Shown piece after piece: positions 40,602 through 50,730 of a stretch of DNA of 64,000 nucleotides. The notes beneath the pieces were generated by a model. It was not told the origin of the DNA and searched no databases. It saw only the letters and a list, made by a program, of their open reading frames with translations. Location of the stretch: positions 124,001 through 188,000 of the forward strand of contig JANQPX010000013.1 of NCBI GenBank assembly GCA_028285265.1, read 5' to 3'. Origin of the DNA: Geminicoccaceae bacterium (lineage in GTDB: Bacteria; Pseudomonadota; Alphaproteobacteria; Geminicoccales; Geminicoccaceae). Every line of letters begins with the position of its first letter. Position 1 is the stretch's first letter. The position numbers were made by a program, and so were the translations under genes.

Positions 40602-42800
40602 TCAATCCGCGGCAGTCTTATCGGACGCGGTTGATACTCCCTTTAGAAAGTCGACCAAAACCGCTGCCGGCATCGGCCTCGCAAAGTGATATCCTTGGAT
40701 CTCGTGACATCCTTCATCGCGAAGTCGGTCCATCACTTCGGAGCACTCAACGCCCTCCGCGGTGACCCGTTTATTCAAGCTTCTGCCGAGATTGGTGACC
40801 GCGCGCACGATGGCCGTGTCATCGGCACTTGTACCAAAGCCTGAGACGAATGAACGGTCGATCTTGATTCGATCCACGGGCAAGTCACGCAGCAGCGCAA
40901 GGCTCGAGTAACCCGTTCCGAAATCGTCGAGAGCGATGTAGACACCACGATCTCTGAGTTGGTCCAGTTTCGGCGCGATGCCCGTCGTCCCTGCCGAAAT
41001 GACAATGCGTTCCGTGAGCTCGAGTTCGAGTTTTGATGCGTCCAATCCGACATCCTCGAGAATGTTGAAAACCACCTCGATGAAGTCAGGACGTTGCAGG
41101 AACGGCATCGATAGATTGACGGCGACACGAAGATCGCAGATCCCGGCTTTCTCCCACGACTTGGCATAGGTACACGCCTCGCGCAGCACCCAAGCGCCGA
41201 TGCGTTGGCCCTCACGGCTGGCCTCAATCGCATCGATGAATTCATCAGCTGTCATCAGTCCTCGCTCGGGATGTCGCCAGCGCAACAGTGCCTCCACCGC
41301 CTCAACGCGCCCTGAGCAGAGCGACACGATCGGCTGAAAATGGACCTCGAACTCCCCTTCGGCTTCAGCACGAATGAGTTGATTGATCAGCGAGTCGCGC
41401 TCTTGGACGCGAACGTCAAGATCGCGACTGAAAAAGCTAATCGCATTCCGGCCGCATTCTTTGGCGTGATAGAGGGCAAGGTCGGCCCGACGCAGCAGCT
41501 GTTCGGGATCACAGCCATGATCGGGGTAGACAGCGATCCCGATGGTCACGGAATTGTGCAACAGCTGATCATCGATGGCATAGGGTTGCGCGATCGCGCG
41601 CTGCATCTTTTCGGCGAGTGCCCGCGGCGCCTCGGCTGTCGTCGCATCCGCCTGAAGAACAGCAAACTCGTCACCGCCAAGACGCGCAACTAGATCAGTC
41701 GATCGTACGGTCTGCCGCAGCCGCGCCGCCACGAGTTGAAGCAGCCGATCGCCGATCTCGTGACCAAGCGAGTCATTGACCGTCTTGAAATAGTCGAGAT
41801 CGAGATAATGGATGGCAAACCGAGTGGCCTGCCAGCCATTGGCATCGGCGAGGAGATTGCGAAGGCGCTGTTGAAACTCCAAACGGTTCGGCAGGTCCGT
41901 AAGAGGATCGTGGCTCGCCAGATAACGATGACGTTCCTCGTCGCGCAGACGCTGGGTAACATCACGCAAGAGGAGGTAGGCGGCCGGTTTGCCCTTATGA
42001 AGATAGGGCATCGACGTGACTTCGAGATCGATCGTCAATCCGTCGATCCGGCGAAAACGCATACAGGATTGTCGTGGGACCTGGCCATGCAAATCATCCT
42101 GCGCAGCGCCGAAGAAGATCACATCGCTGTCACCATCCAGACAAAAGGATGCGAGATACCGCCCCTCGAGATCCTGTTCTGACATGATACCCAAGAGCGC
42201 CGCTGCGGTCCCATTGGCAAGGACGATGCGGCCTTCGCAAATCGCGATGACGGCCTCCGGCGAATGACGCGCCAAGGCTTCGAAACGCGCTTCGCTGTCC
42301 TGCAGCGCGATCTTCGTCCGATTTCGTTCGGAGACATCACGGCAAACATTCATGATGATCGGAGTCTCGCCCGACTCGATCCTGACGGCGATCGTCTCGA
42401 TTTCAACGCGACGGCCATCAAAGCGAATGCCGGTATAGGGCATGATACCGCTTGGACTGCCCGTGTCGATCACTTGCTTGATCGCAGCGCTGACATGGGC
42501 ATGGTCTTCGGGAGCGATGAAGACCGTCAGCGGCTGTCCTATCAGCGCCTCAGAGGTGCCGGCACCTGTGGTGCGCACCGCCGACGCGTTGGCATAAACA
42601 ATAATCCCATCACGATGAATGACCAATGAGTCGGCAATCGATTCGATAATCTGGCGAAAGCAGCTGTTCGCCGACGACTGCATCAGCTCCTGCACGAAGT
42701 CACCATCCATCATCCCCGTCTGTTCGCAAGGATCTGTCATACGGTCAGCCGCGGATTCTGATGGGTCTTGCAGCAATGGGATGTTTCTCCATGAGATCAT
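40602..42800 (-). CDS. PAS-PAS-GGDEF-EAL cyclic-di-GMP turnover protein
   Basis: A 732-residue signalling protein without membrane segments. Two PAS domains occupy about 45-160 (IIESIADSLVIHRDGIIVYANASA) and 165-285 (HSPEAVIAICEGRIVLANGTAA). The GGDEF domain (about 290-450) has DPLTDLPNRLEFQQRL, an intact active site ARLGGDEFAVLQ and an inhibitory RxxD site (RSTD) five residues before it. The EAL domain (about 470-715) has EALLRWRHPERGL, DLRVAVNLS and DDFGTGYSSLALLRDL, with the family's catalytic residues kept. Both cyclase and phosphodiesterase activity are possible. The first 30 residues offer several starts (GTG/ATG at 42800, 42740, 42713 and 42710) and I cannot choose firmly. The gene is monocistronic. 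Confidence 0.93.
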   Translation of the reverse strand: MISWRNIPLLQDPSESAADRMTDPCEQTGMMDGDFVQELMQSSANSCFRQIIESIADSLVIHRDGIIVYANASAVRTTGAGTSEALIGQPLTVFIAPEDHAHVSAAIKQVIDTGSPSGIMPYTGIRFDGRRVEIETIAVRIESGETPIIMNVCRDVSERNRTKIALQDSEARFEALARHSPEAVIAICEGRIVLANGTAAALLGIMSEQDLEGRYLASFCLDGDSDVIFFGAAQDDLHGQVPRQSCMRFRRIDGLTIDLEVTSMPYLHKGKPAAYLLLRDVTQRLRDEERHRYLASHDPLTDLPNRLEFQQRLRNLLADANGWQATRFAIHYLDLDYFKTVNDSLGHEIGDRLLQLVAARLRQTVRSTDLVARLGGDEFAVLQADATTAEAPRALAEKMQRAIAQPYAIDDQLLHNSVTIGIAVYPDHGCDPEQLLRRADLALYHAKECGRNAISFFSRDLDVRVQERDSLINQLIRAEAEGEFEVHFQPIVSLCSGRVEAVEALLRWRHPERGLMTADEFIDAIEASREGQRIGAWVLREACTYAKSWEKAGICDLRVAVNLSMPFLQRPDFIEVVFNILEDVGLDASKLELELTERIVISAGTTGIAPKLDQLRDRGVYIALDDFGTGYSSLALLRDLPVDRIKIDRSFVSGFGTSADDTAIVRAVTNLGRSLNKRVTAEGVECSEVMDRLRDEGCHEIQGYHFARPMPAAVLVDFLKGVSTASDKTAAD

Positions 42801-43742
42801 CGCCGTTCAGCGGAGGCCCTCTCGTTCCATCACGCGGGGTGATCAGACGGCGGCATTCACAAGAACAGCCAAGGTACAATCGCAGAATTACAAAGAACTT
42901 CAAGTGATCCAGAAAACAATCGATCCGCTCACGCACAATTTACATACTAAATCCGCAATATCGATAATTTCTGAAACTGTGAGTTGTTAATTCTGCGATC
43001 TTCTCCTTTCACGCTTATATATTCTAGATGGTGATTTTTTACTGAAACAAACACGTATGGCGCGAAAAGAGAGAAAATGTACCATCTGATGTTGCACAGA
43101 CTTGGCATTGATATTCTTTTTCAATTTATTCAAAAACACGCAAAATTGTATATGCCCTGCAACCAGGTCAAAGATCAATATCATAATTCGAAAAATATTC
43201 TCTAAAGTTTATTTCAAAACACCTGAATTTCACTAATAATTCTCTAAATTTATCGGAAAATTATGAATATTTCTGCATCTAGGCCGGATAGGTTCTCGAC
43301 ATAGGATGCCCGTCACGGACCACCCCGTCTTGATGGGAAGGACATTGAACTGATCGTAAAAGGACGACAACAAACCGATCGCCTTGCCCCTCGTCGCCCC
43401 TGGCCTATCGCCAAGCTTGATCCGTCGAACCGAGCACTGGCACTGACGACACGCGTGGTCAGGCCGCGCGATACCGCTTATAGTGCGGTATCACCGACGT
43501 TGGGCTTGGATCACGCGCGATTTGCCTGTTGTGTCGTCGAGGTCCTCGCTGGCGCAACTGACATTGTCGGCGCCTGGACCGTCGAACAGCCTTCGCCAAC
43601 AGGCATATTTGCAGCTAAAGTCTGGCCCATCTGAGATCCGGCGCAGCTGCGCGCCGGTAAGCGATGAGTTGGTGCTCGGTCTTGACGCGCCCTGACACTT
43701 CGCCTTTTTGGGTCACGGAACAATCACAAGAGGTAAGATTTG
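42801..43742. other. Long AT-rich intergenic region upstream of trmFO
   Basis: About 940 bases without a supported gene. The part at 42990-43290 is visibly AT-rich, with runs such as AAATTTATCGG and ATATTATTC-like stretches, unlike the flanks. The part from 43300 to 43740 has normal composition but no open frame with protein features. A perfect inverted repeat, GATACCGC (43470-43477) and GCGGTATC (43485-43492) with a 7-base loop, lies about 250 bases upstream of trmFO. No tRNA-like fold is apparent to my reading. Confidence 0.5.
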
Positions 43743-45086
43743 ATGTCTAGGGTTCATGTCATCGGCGGCGGCCTCGCTGGGAGTGAGGCGGCTTGGCAGC
43801 TTGCCAAGGCCGGCGTTGCCGTTACCCTTCACGAGATGCGTCCGGTCCGTGGTACCGATGCGCACAAAACGGGCACTCTTGCCGAGCTTGTGTGCTCAAA
43901 CTCCTTTCGCTCCGATGATGCGATGAACAATGCCGTCGGCCTGCTCCATGAAGAAATGCGGCGGCTCGGCTCGTTGATCATGACCGCTGGCGACGCCCAT
44001 AAACTGCCAGCTGGCGGGGCGCTTGCGGTTGATCGCGATGGCTTCGCGGGTGCAGTCGAGGCAGCGCTTGGTGCCGAGCCACTGGTGACCATTTCACGAC
44101 AAGAAGTCGAAGGCCTGCCCGCCGCCGATGATGGTCTCGCCATCATCGCAACCGGCCCTCTGACCTCAGCCCCCCTTGCGGCCGCCATTCGCGATGCAAC
44201 CGGCGAGGATGCCCTCGCCTTCTTCGATGCCATCGCGCCCATTGCCTACAAGGAGAGCATCAACTTCGACATCGCCTGGTTCCAGTCACGTTACGACAAG
44301 CCCGGGCCTGGTGGCACGGGCGCGGATTACATCAACTGTCCTTTGGACGAAGCCCAGTATGAGGCCTTCATCGACGCCATTCTCGACGGCGAAGGTCATG
44401 ACTTCAAGGAGTGGGAACGGTCGACGCCTTACTTCGAAGGGTGCCTTCCCATCGAGGTCATGGCGTCTCGCGGGCGTGAAACGCTACGTTTTGGCCCCAT
44501 GAAGCCGGTCGGCCTGACAGACCCGAGAACCGGCCAGCAACCCCATGCCGTTGTCCAGCTCCGTCAGGATAATGCCCTGGGGACGCTCTTCAACATGGTC
44601 GGCTTTCAGACCAAGCTGACTTACGGCGCACAAAAGCGCATTTTTCAATCCATTCCGGGGCTTGAAGAGGCAGAGTTCGCACGCCTTGGCGGGTTGCATC
44701 GCAACACCTTCATCAACAGCCCCAAACTCCTGGATACAGAGCTCCGTCTCAAGGCCAAGCCCCATATCCGTTTTGCGGGTCAGATTACCGGCTGCGAAGG
44801 CTATGTCGAAAGTGCTGCCGTCGGCCTTATGGCAGGTCGTTTGGCAGCCGCCGAAGTCCTCAGCCAACCGATCCAAGTCCCACCGCCAACCACGGCGATG
44901 GGCGCCCTCCTCAATCACATCACGTCCGGCGCGGATGCGACGACGTTTCAACCGATGAATATTAATTTTGGACTGTTCCCATCGCTTGAGCAAAAGATCA
45001 AAAAGCGCGAGCGCAAGCCGGCGATGGCAAGACGCGCCCTTGCCGATCTCGACCACTGGCAAAAACAATCGGCGCATGCCGCCTAA
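43743..45086 (+). CDS. trmFO: Folate-dependent tRNA (uracil-5-)-methyltransferase TrmFO
   Basis: The 447-residue flavoenzyme that makes 5-methyluridine at position 54 of tRNA using methylenetetrahydrofolate and FAD. Diagnostic segments are the FAD motif [93 protein letters not shown], and [16 protein letters not shown]. All are near-identical to the family. The ATG at 43743 has AGAGG 9 bases upstream. It is preceded by the long gap at 42801-43742. Confidence 0.97.
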   Translation: MSRVHVIGGGLAGSEAAWQLAKAGVAVTLHEMRPVRGTDAHKTGTLAELVCSNSFRSDDAMNNAVGLLHEEMRRLGSLIMTAGDAHKLPAGGALAVDRDGFAGAVEAALGAEPLVTISRQEVEGLPAADDGLAIIATGPLTSAPLAAAIRDATGEDALAFFDAIAPIAYKESINFDIAWFQSRYDKPGPGGTGADYINCPLDEAQYEAFIDAILDGEGHDFKEWERSTPYFEGCLPIEVMASRGRETLRFGPMKPVGLTDPRTGQQPHAVVQLRQDNALGTLFNMVGFQTKLTYGAQKRIFQSIPGLEEAEFARLGGLHRNTFINSPKLLDTELRLKAKPHIRFAGQITGCEGYVESAAVGLMAGRLAAAEVLSQPIQVPPPTTAMGALLNHITSGADATTFQPMNINFGLFPSLEQKIKKRERKPAMARRALADLDHWQKQSAHAA

Positions 45087-45307
45087 GCCGTTCCCGGATC
45101 CCGAGATCGAGACGACGTGGCAGTCGCGATGATGGCAGCTGGGCTTGGGCACCAGGGATGAGGTCGCTCGGTCGGGCCTAGAACCAGAACCGCGGATCGA
45201 CGTAGCAGGCCTTTAAGCGATGCCCCTCTCGACATCGCCAGGGCAAAACGTCGATGGGGGAGTGGCGGCCCCGCGCCTGACAAACCGGCCGTGGTCGGTC
45301 ACCCAGC

Positions 45308-46132
45308 CTACCAGGAGGGGTGATGGGCTGCTGTCGGCGAGAGTGTGAACACCTCGCAGCCATCTTCGGTCACGCCAACGGTATGCTCAAACTGGGCGGA
45401 TGCCTTACCGTCCCTGGTGGTGACGGTCCAACCATCCCGCTTGTTGAGCTTGCACTCATAGGTGCCGATATTGACCATGGGCTCAATGGTAAACAACATG
45501 CCCGGCTGCAGCACGGCACCAGTTCCTGGATTGCCATAATGGAGAATGCTCGGGGCATCGTGGAAGACCTGGCCAATACCGTGGCCGCAATAATCCCGGA
45601 CCACCGAGTAGCCCTTAGGCTCGACAAAGCGTTGAATGGCGTGGCCGAGATCACCGAGGGTGGCGCCGGGTTTTACGGCGTCGATACCCTTCCAAAGAGC
45701 GTCGAAGGTGGTTTTGCATAGATCAATTTTTTGAGTGACCGGCTCGTCGGCGAAATACATGCGGCTGCTGTCGCCATACCAACCGTCAAGAATGACGGTA
45801 ACGTCGATATTCAAGATATCCCGCCGGCCGAGTTTCGCCTTGCTGGGAATGCCGTGACAAACGACCTCGTTCAAGGAGATACAAGTCGCTTTGGGATAGC
45901 CGCGATAGCCGAGGGGAGCGGGAGTCGCCCCGTGGTCCAAAATAAACTCGTGACACAGGCGATCGAGTTCTTCGGTTGCGACGCCCGGTTTCACATGGGC
46001 GCCGATCATGTCAAGCGTCTCTGCAGCCAGCTTACCCGCGCGGCGCATAGCAGCGAATGCAGACTCTCCGTGGATGGGAATCTGCGGGCTTCTCACGCTT
46101 TGTCGACTGACTCTCACTTGATCTTGCATCAT
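45308..46132 (-). CDS. map: Methionine aminopeptidase type I
   Basis: A 274-residue metalloenzyme that removes the initiator methionine. It has the pita-bread fold segments: RRAGKLAAETLDMI, LNEVVCHGIPS, the metal ligands in LNIDVTVILDGWYGDSSRMYF, the ligand His in YCGHGIGQVFHDAP, the Glu in TIEPMVNIGTY, and the Glu in SAQFEHTVGVT. The first 20 residues (MMQDQVRVSRQSVRSPQIPI) are longer than in the minimal family and may begin one or two Met later. The minus-strand sfsA gene ends 17 bases upstream of its start, so the two are probably co-transcribed. Confidence 0.96.
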   Translation of the reverse strand: MMQDQVRVSRQSVRSPQIPIHGESAFAAMRRAGKLAAETLDMIGAHVKPGVATEELDRLCHEFILDHGATPAPLGYRGYPKATCISLNEVVCHGIPSKAKLGRRDILNIDVTVILDGWYGDSSRMYFADEPVTQKIDLCKTTFDALWKGIDAVKPGATLGDLGHAIQRFVEPKGYSVVRDYCGHGIGQVFHDAPSILHYGNPGTGAVLQPGMLFTIEPMVNIGTYECKLNKRDGWTVTTRDGKASAQFEHTVGVTEDGCEVFTLSPTAAHHPSW

Positions 46133-46149
46133 CGTATTTCAACCATTGA

Positions 46150-46848
46150 TTATGTCGTGATCGGCAAAGGCGATGCCAACAAGATCTGATCTTGATTGAT
46201 CGAGCAATCGTAGCAAAGCGCCTCAACCCCACCTTTTAACGCGTCATCAAAGGCCTGGGCATAGACGGGATCAATGTCGTCAGCCAAGGAGAACGCGCTG
46301 CAGTCCGACCTTTGTACCACATAAGCAATAACTGCGCGTGCACCAGAGGCAACCTGCCGCTGAAGCGCTCCAAGATGTTTCGCCCCCCTTGCGGTAACGC
46401 AATCGGGAAACTCAGCTTGGCGTTCCCGTTTCAAGTGCACATTCTTAACTTCGACAAAACAGGGCGGGCGATCATCGGCTTCCAGCAACAAATCAATGCG
46501 GCAGCCTTCGTCATAGGCGACCTCCCGCCGCAATGTCGGATAGCCGGTCAACTCGGGAATTGCATCGGCACGGATGGCCTCTTCGACGAGACGATTGGGA
46601 TGCATGGTATTGATGCCGACCAAACCACCATCAGCTTCGACCAACTCCAATGTCAGCGGCAATTTCCGCTTGGTATTTGGCGAGCGCGACATCCAGACGA
46701 CCTCATCGGGATGATCGAGGCCGAGCATGCGCCCTGGATTGGGACAATGCACGGTGACCTCCTCACCGTTCTCGAGGAGAACATCGGCGAGAAAGCGCTT
46801 ATATCGCTTGATAAGGCGACCTTGGATAAGGGGGCTCGGAAACTGCAT
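46150..46848 (-). CDS. sfsA: Sugar fermentation stimulation protein SfsA
   Basis: A 232-residue member of the SfsA family, proposed to be a nuclease. Family segments are [40 protein letters not shown], the restriction-nuclease-like core [25 protein letters not shown], and [30 protein letters not shown]. The D...ExK arrangement fits a PD-(D/E)xK active site. I start at ATG 46848 ([10 protein letters not shown]); the frame extends to 46998 but that part overlaps the divergent cinA-type gene. It lies before map on the same strand. Confidence 0.95.
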   Translation of the reverse strand: MQFPSPLIQGRLIKRYKRFLADVLLENGEEVTVHCPNPGRMLGLDHPDEVVWMSRSPNTKRKLPLTLELVEADGGLVGINTMHPNRLVEEAIRADAIPELTGYPTLRREVAYDEGCRIDLLLEADDRPPCFVEVKNVHLKRERQAEFPDCVTARGAKHLGALQRQVASGARAVIAYVVQRSDCSAFSLADDIDPVYAQAFDDALKGGVEALCYDCSINQDQILLASPLPITT

Positions 46849-46985
46849 GCCGCACACTAGCGAACCCGGTCCCGCCCCGCAATCCAAGCGGTCGCGATCC
46901 GAGGTCGTTGATGGCCGTAGCTCGATGCTACGTCTTGGGATAGTTTCGCTAAGACGCGATGGATTGGGACGTAGAGGAGATCGAC

Positions 46986-47747
46986 ATGAGCGGCACATCG
47001 GTGACGGCCTGCCTCATCATCATTGGCAATGAGATCCTTTCTGGGCGCACCGTTGATGCCAATCTCCCCCATCTTGCAAAAAAGCTTGGAGAGATCGGCA
47101 TCCGCCTGGCCGAAGCACGCGTGGTGCCCGATATCGAGGGCGAGATCGTCGATGCCGTGAATCACTGCCGAGCTAAGTATACTTATGTCTTCACGACTGG
47201 TGGTATCGGGCCGACCCACGACGACATTACAGCAGCGGCCGTCGCCAAGGCGTTTGACTTACCCTTTGGGCGCCATCCTGAAGCCGAGGCCCGTCTTCTC
47301 GCCTATTATCCACCGGAAAAAGTGAATGACGCACGCATGTCGATGGCGGACATGCCCGAAGGTGCCGAGCTCATCGATAACCCCGTGAGTATCGCCCCTG
47401 GATTTCGCGTCGACAATGTCCACGTCATGGCGGGCGTGCCCAAAATCATGCAGGCGATGCTCGACAATGTTCTACCGACACTCGAAGGCGGCGCCGTCGT
47501 CCTGTCACGCTCGGTCACCGTCTTTATGCCGGAAGGCGAGCTGGCGCAGCATCTCAGCGGGTTGCAGGACGAGCATACCGACCTCGACATCGGGAGCTAT
47601 CCCTTCTTCGGCTCTGATGGCCCTGGATCCACCGTGGTCTTCCGCGGCACGGAGCAGGAGCGAATTGACCATGCGGCCGAGGCATTGCTGAAGATTGCCT
47701 CTGATCTTGATGTTCGGCTGATCGACGGTCCGAACCGACATCAATAG
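46986..47747 (+). CDS. CinA-type molybdopterin-binding domain protein
   Basis: A 253-residue protein with the MoCF-biosynthesis (CinA N-terminal) domain only. Seen: [32 protein letters not shown], the [21 protein letters not shown] segment, and [16 protein letters not shown]. Full-length CinA has a C-terminal amidohydrolase domain (PncC) of about 150 residues, which is missing here. Single-domain relatives exist and their role in nucleotide repair or pterin binding is not settled. Start ATG 46986 is chosen for its GAGGAGA site; the longer frame from 46959 has none. It is divergent from sfsA. Confidence 0.85.
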   Translation: MSGTSVTACLIIIGNEILSGRTVDANLPHLAKKLGEIGIRLAEARVVPDIEGEIVDAVNHCRAKYTYVFTTGGIGPTHDDITAAAVAKAFDLPFGRHPEAEARLLAYYPPEKVNDARMSMADMPEGAELIDNPVSIAPGFRVDNVHVMAGVPKIMQAMLDNVLPTLEGGAVVLSRSVTVFMPEGELAQHLSGLQDEHTDLDIGSYPFFGSDGPGSTVVFRGTEQERIDHAAEALLKIASDLDVRLIDGPNRHQ

Positions 47748-47785
47748 GGACCGATCACCCACCTCTCGCCTCGTTGATCCGCATG

Positions 47786-47816
47786 AAAAAAAGAGGCCCG
47801 GCGAAACCGCCGGGCC
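47786..47816 (-). terminator. Rho-independent terminator of the two-component operon
   Basis: GGCCCGGCG (47795-47803) and CGCCGGGCC (47808-47816) form a perfect 9-bp stem with a 4-base loop. Read on the minus strand, two bases later come seven T residues (47792-47786). It is oriented for the minus-strand histidine kinase gene, 220 bases past its stop. The opposite strand has no T tract for the cinA-type gene. Confidence 0.75.
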
Positions 47817-48035
47817 GAGGTCTAGGGGTGGGGTAGAAAGCATGCAGAAGACGAAAAACAGTACTTAATCAGTCGTCTGCGATCAGCGGTCTCAAGAGGG
47901 GCCACGCCGGTGGGCTACCGGTGCTTGGGGGGGAAGCATACATGACCCCTTTGCTGAACACCGCTGATCATGACGCCACCCTAGACCACCAGCATTGAAC
48001 GATTTCTGAACCGCGTGTTTATCTGCTGTTCAGCT

Positions 48036-49424
48036 TCATGATTTCGCGAAGGTGCCTTCGCCTGCTGGGAGACGAAGCTGTGCCGAAAGCCCGCCTAGTT
48101 CCTTGGCATCATCGAGGGCAAACCGTCCACCATAGAGGCTGGCAAGATCGGCGACGATGGAGAGGCCCAAGCCTGTTCCGGGCACGGACTCGTCCAGACG
48201 CCGTCCGCGTTTCATCACTTCATGTCGTTTGGAGGGCGGCAGCCCATCGCCATCGTCATCGATCGTCAGAACGATCGTATCGTCCTGACGCTCGGCCCGC
48301 ACGTACACGCGCGAGCGTGCCCATTTGCAGGCGTTGTCCATGAGATTACCGAGCATTTCCTCAAGATCGTGACGAGCCCCTCGGAAGATCAGATGGTCCG
48401 CGCAATCGATCTCAATCGCGATGCCGCGCTCATTATAGATCCGCTCGAGCGTGCGCTTGAGATCATCAAGGGTCGTGGCGACCTCGCTCCGCGCACCGAG
48501 AATACTGCTTGTCGCTGCTGCCCGCGCACGGGCGAGATGATGCTCGACTTGCTGGCGCATCAGGTTCGTCTGTCGGTCCACCAAGTCACTCAACGCCGTC
48601 TCTTTGCCGCGCACCTCGTTGGCCAATACCGAGAGCGGTGTCTTGAGACCGTGGGCGAGATTGCCGACATGGGTCTGGGCGCGTTCGATCAGCGTTTCAC
48701 TGTGATCGATCAGCGCGTTCAACTCCTTAGCAAGCGGTTGAATCTCACTGGGATAGGCACCCTCGAGACGCCGGCTTTCGCCCGACCGAATCGCCAATAG
48801 TGCCCGTTGAATGCGGAAAAGCGGCTGAAGGCCAAAGCGCACTTGGATCAAAATTGCTGCCACAACGCCCGCAAACAACACGGCAAGCGTAAAAGCAAGC
48901 AGACCGTCGAAACGGTTTTTGGGGCCCCGAAGCTCGCTTTCATCACCTGCGACCGCATACCAATAGGGCTGATCCTGTCCGGGAAGGATGATGGGTCTCA
49001 CCAACACGCGTAATGTCTGTCCGCTAGGGCCCGGCACCTCCGAGAGCACGACCTCATCGCTCTCCGGTCTGGGCAGGACCAACGCTTGGGCCCAGAGCGA
49101 CGATGACCGACGGACCGGCTGCTCGCTGTCGCTGATCTGCCAATACCAACCCGAGAAGGGCTGATCAAAACGAGGCTCACCAAGCTGTAGGCTGAGATCA
49201 AGGCGACCATTCTCGCCAACGGTCGTCCCGGCGACGACCCCCTCCAGCAACACAGCCAGCCTGGCATCAAAACTGTTTCTTACGGCATCACCAAAGAGCG
49301 CCGAAAGCGCAAAACCGCTGACGCTGAGAAGAAGCGCACACCAAATCGCAGCACTAACGACGAGACGAGAGGCAAGAGATTTAATTGGCGCCCCCCGGCG
49401 GCGCCAAACGATAGCCGAGACCAC
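48036..49424 (-). CDS. Sensor histidine kinase (PhoQ-like)
   Basis: A 462-residue inner-membrane kinase. Transmembrane helices are at about 18-42 (VVSAAIWCALLLSVSGFALS) and 175-200 (AFTLAVLFAGVVAAIL). The periplasmic sensor lies between. HAMP-like region follows. The H-box is in THVGNLAHGLKTPLSVL, with the phospho-accepting His at about residue 255. The ATPase part has the N-box NLMDNACKWA and G-box DDDGDGLPP. It phosphorylates the adjacent response regulator. The GTG start at 49424 overlaps the end of the regulator gene by 44 bases. The trio PepSY-RR-HK is a common alphaproteobacterial arrangement. Confidence 0.93.
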   Translation of the reverse strand: MVSAIVWRRRGAPIKSLASRLVVSAAIWCALLLSVSGFALSALFGDAVRNSFDARLAVLLEGVVAGTTVGENGRLDLSLQLGEPRFDQPFSGWYWQISDSEQPVRRSSSLWAQALVLPRPESDEVVLSEVPGPSGQTLRVLVRPIILPGQDQPYWYAVAGDESELRGPKNRFDGLLAFTLAVLFAGVVAAILIQVRFGLQPLFRIQRALLAIRSGESRRLEGAYPSEIQPLAKELNALIDHSETLIERAQTHVGNLAHGLKTPLSVLANEVRGKETALSDLVDRQTNLMRQQVEHHLARARAAATSSILGARSEVATTLDDLKRTLERIYNERGIAIEIDCADHLIFRGARHDLEEMLGNLMDNACKWARSRVYVRAERQDDTIVLTIDDDGDGLPPSKRHEVMKRGRRLDESVPGTGLGLSIVADLASLYGGRFALDDAKELGGLSAQLRLPAGEGTFAKS

Positions 49425-50052
49425 GCGCCGTCTGTATCACATCGACACCGAGTTTCTTTCTCAGGCGGCCGACAAACACCTCGATCGTGTTGGAATCCCG
49501 ATCAAAGTCCTGATCATAGAGATGCTCGGTTAACTCGGTGCGCGAGACGATCTTGTCTTGATGATGCATGAGATAGGCGAGCAATCGATATTCCTGTGCG
49601 GTCAGTTTAATGGGCTGACCGTCAACGGAGACTTTAGCCGAACGCGTATCGAGATGCACGGGCCCACAACTCATCTCAGCGGACGCGTGGCCCGCTGCCC
49701 GGCGCACCAACGCGCGTAACCTGGCCAATACCTCCTCCATATGAAACGGCTTGGCAACGTAGTCATCAGCCCCGGCATCGAAGCCGGCTACCTTTTCGCT
49801 CCAACGATCACGCGCCGTCAGGATGAGGACGGGTGTGGCAAGGCCATCCCGCCGCCAGCGCTCCAGAACAGTAATGCCATCCAGAATCGGCAGGCCAAGA
49901 TCAAGTACAATGGCATCATAGGGCTCATTGGCGCCGAGATAATGTCCCTCCTCACCATCATGGGCCACATCGACGGCATAGCCAGCATCGACCAGCGACT
50001 CCTGAAGCTGCCGCGCCAGATCCTCTTCATCCTCGACCAATAAAACTCTCAT
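49381..50052 (-). CDS. OmpR/PhoP-type response regulator
   Basis: A 223-residue two-domain regulator. The receiver has VLLVEDEEDLA, phospho-acceptor Asp51 in IVLDLGLPI, Thr in LILTARDR and Lys in DDYVAKPFH. The C-terminal winged helix (about 125-220) has LTAQEYRLLAYLMHH, VSRTELTEHLYDQDF and the recognition helix SNTIEVFVGRLRKKLGVDV. It is the partner of the kinase encoded downstream, with which it overlaps. Its own target sites cannot be named from the window. Confidence 0.95.
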   Translation of the reverse strand: MRVLLVEDEEDLARQLQESLVDAGYAVDVAHDGEEGHYLGANEPYDAIVLDLGLPILDGITVLERWRRDGLATPVLILTARDRWSEKVAGFDAGADDYVAKPFHMEEVLARLRALVRRAAGHASAEMSCGPVHLDTRSAKVSVDGQPIKLTAQEYRLLAYLMHHQDKIVSRTELTEHLYDQDFDRDSNTIEVFVGRLRKKLGVDVIQTARGLGYRLAPPGGAN

Positions 50053-50120
50053 ACCTAACGTTCCTTAAAGGCGTTCTCAAAAGGCGGCGGTTGGCGCCGG
50101 ATCCGCTTGCTCCTCAGTCC

Positions 50121-50480
50121 TTAGCGCTGGCTCAGAATATCGCCGCTGGCCGCATCGGCAGTGATGTCGTGCACCTTGCCGTTCTCGCCCATCCAGCGGA
50201 TTTCATACACCTCGCGGCCACGCGTCTCGACAAGCTTAGCCCCGAGGGCACGCCCGGGCAGCCGACGCTCAATCGCCGCAAGCACGGCTTCTAACGGCTT
50301 GGCGCGCTCAACCGACCTTGGCTGGCTGTCGATCAGCTTTGATGGTGCAGGCGCAATACCGAAATTGCCAAGACCGGGCAGGCGAAACCCGTCTTCGGCA
50401 GCCGCTTGACGAGCACCGAAGATGCTGATCGCCAGCAATAGGACTGTGGTGAAGACTTTCATGACGGATTTTCTACGCAT
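50121..50480 (-). CDS. PepSY-domain periplasmic protein
   Basis: A 119-residue exported protein: signal peptide MKVFTTVLLLAISIFGARQA (from Met 7, or from Met 1 with MRRKSV). A short Gly/Pro linker precedes a PepSY repeat with LEAVLAAIERRLPGRALGAKLVET and YEIRWMGENGKVHDITADA. PepSY proteins inhibit proteases or act as signalling modules; in this setting they usually modulate the two-component system. It is the first gene of the three-gene unit. The exact start is uncertain, as both ATGs lack a good ribosome site. Confidence 0.85.
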   Translation of the reverse strand: MRRKSVMKVFTTVLLLAISIFGARQAAAEDGFRLPGLGNFGIAPAPSKLIDSQPRSVERAKPLEAVLAAIERRLPGRALGAKLVETRGREVYEIRWMGENGKVHDITADAASGDILSQR

Positions 50481-50730
50481 CTAGCAATGAACGAAACCTG
50501 AACCAGTCGTTCACCCAATTCAACCCCAAAGCTTGGCATCTCCCCTCCTGCCAACTCGGTGACGCCCCAACGGAATGAGCGCGCGATCGATCGATGCACA
50601 TGCCGTTCTCGCATCCCTCTTTTCTCCTTTAAAGCTTGAGAAAAGTCGAAAGTCGACGCTACAGGCGGTTCCTCTGCTTTTTAGATACCTTTACAGTCCG
50701 ATTATATCTTTTTTGTAGGAGAGCGCGATC

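Noticed and set aside
42801..43742. Integrated element or prophage remnant
   Set aside because: AT-rich sequence is present, but there is no integrase, tRNA, direct repeat or phage gene to support it.
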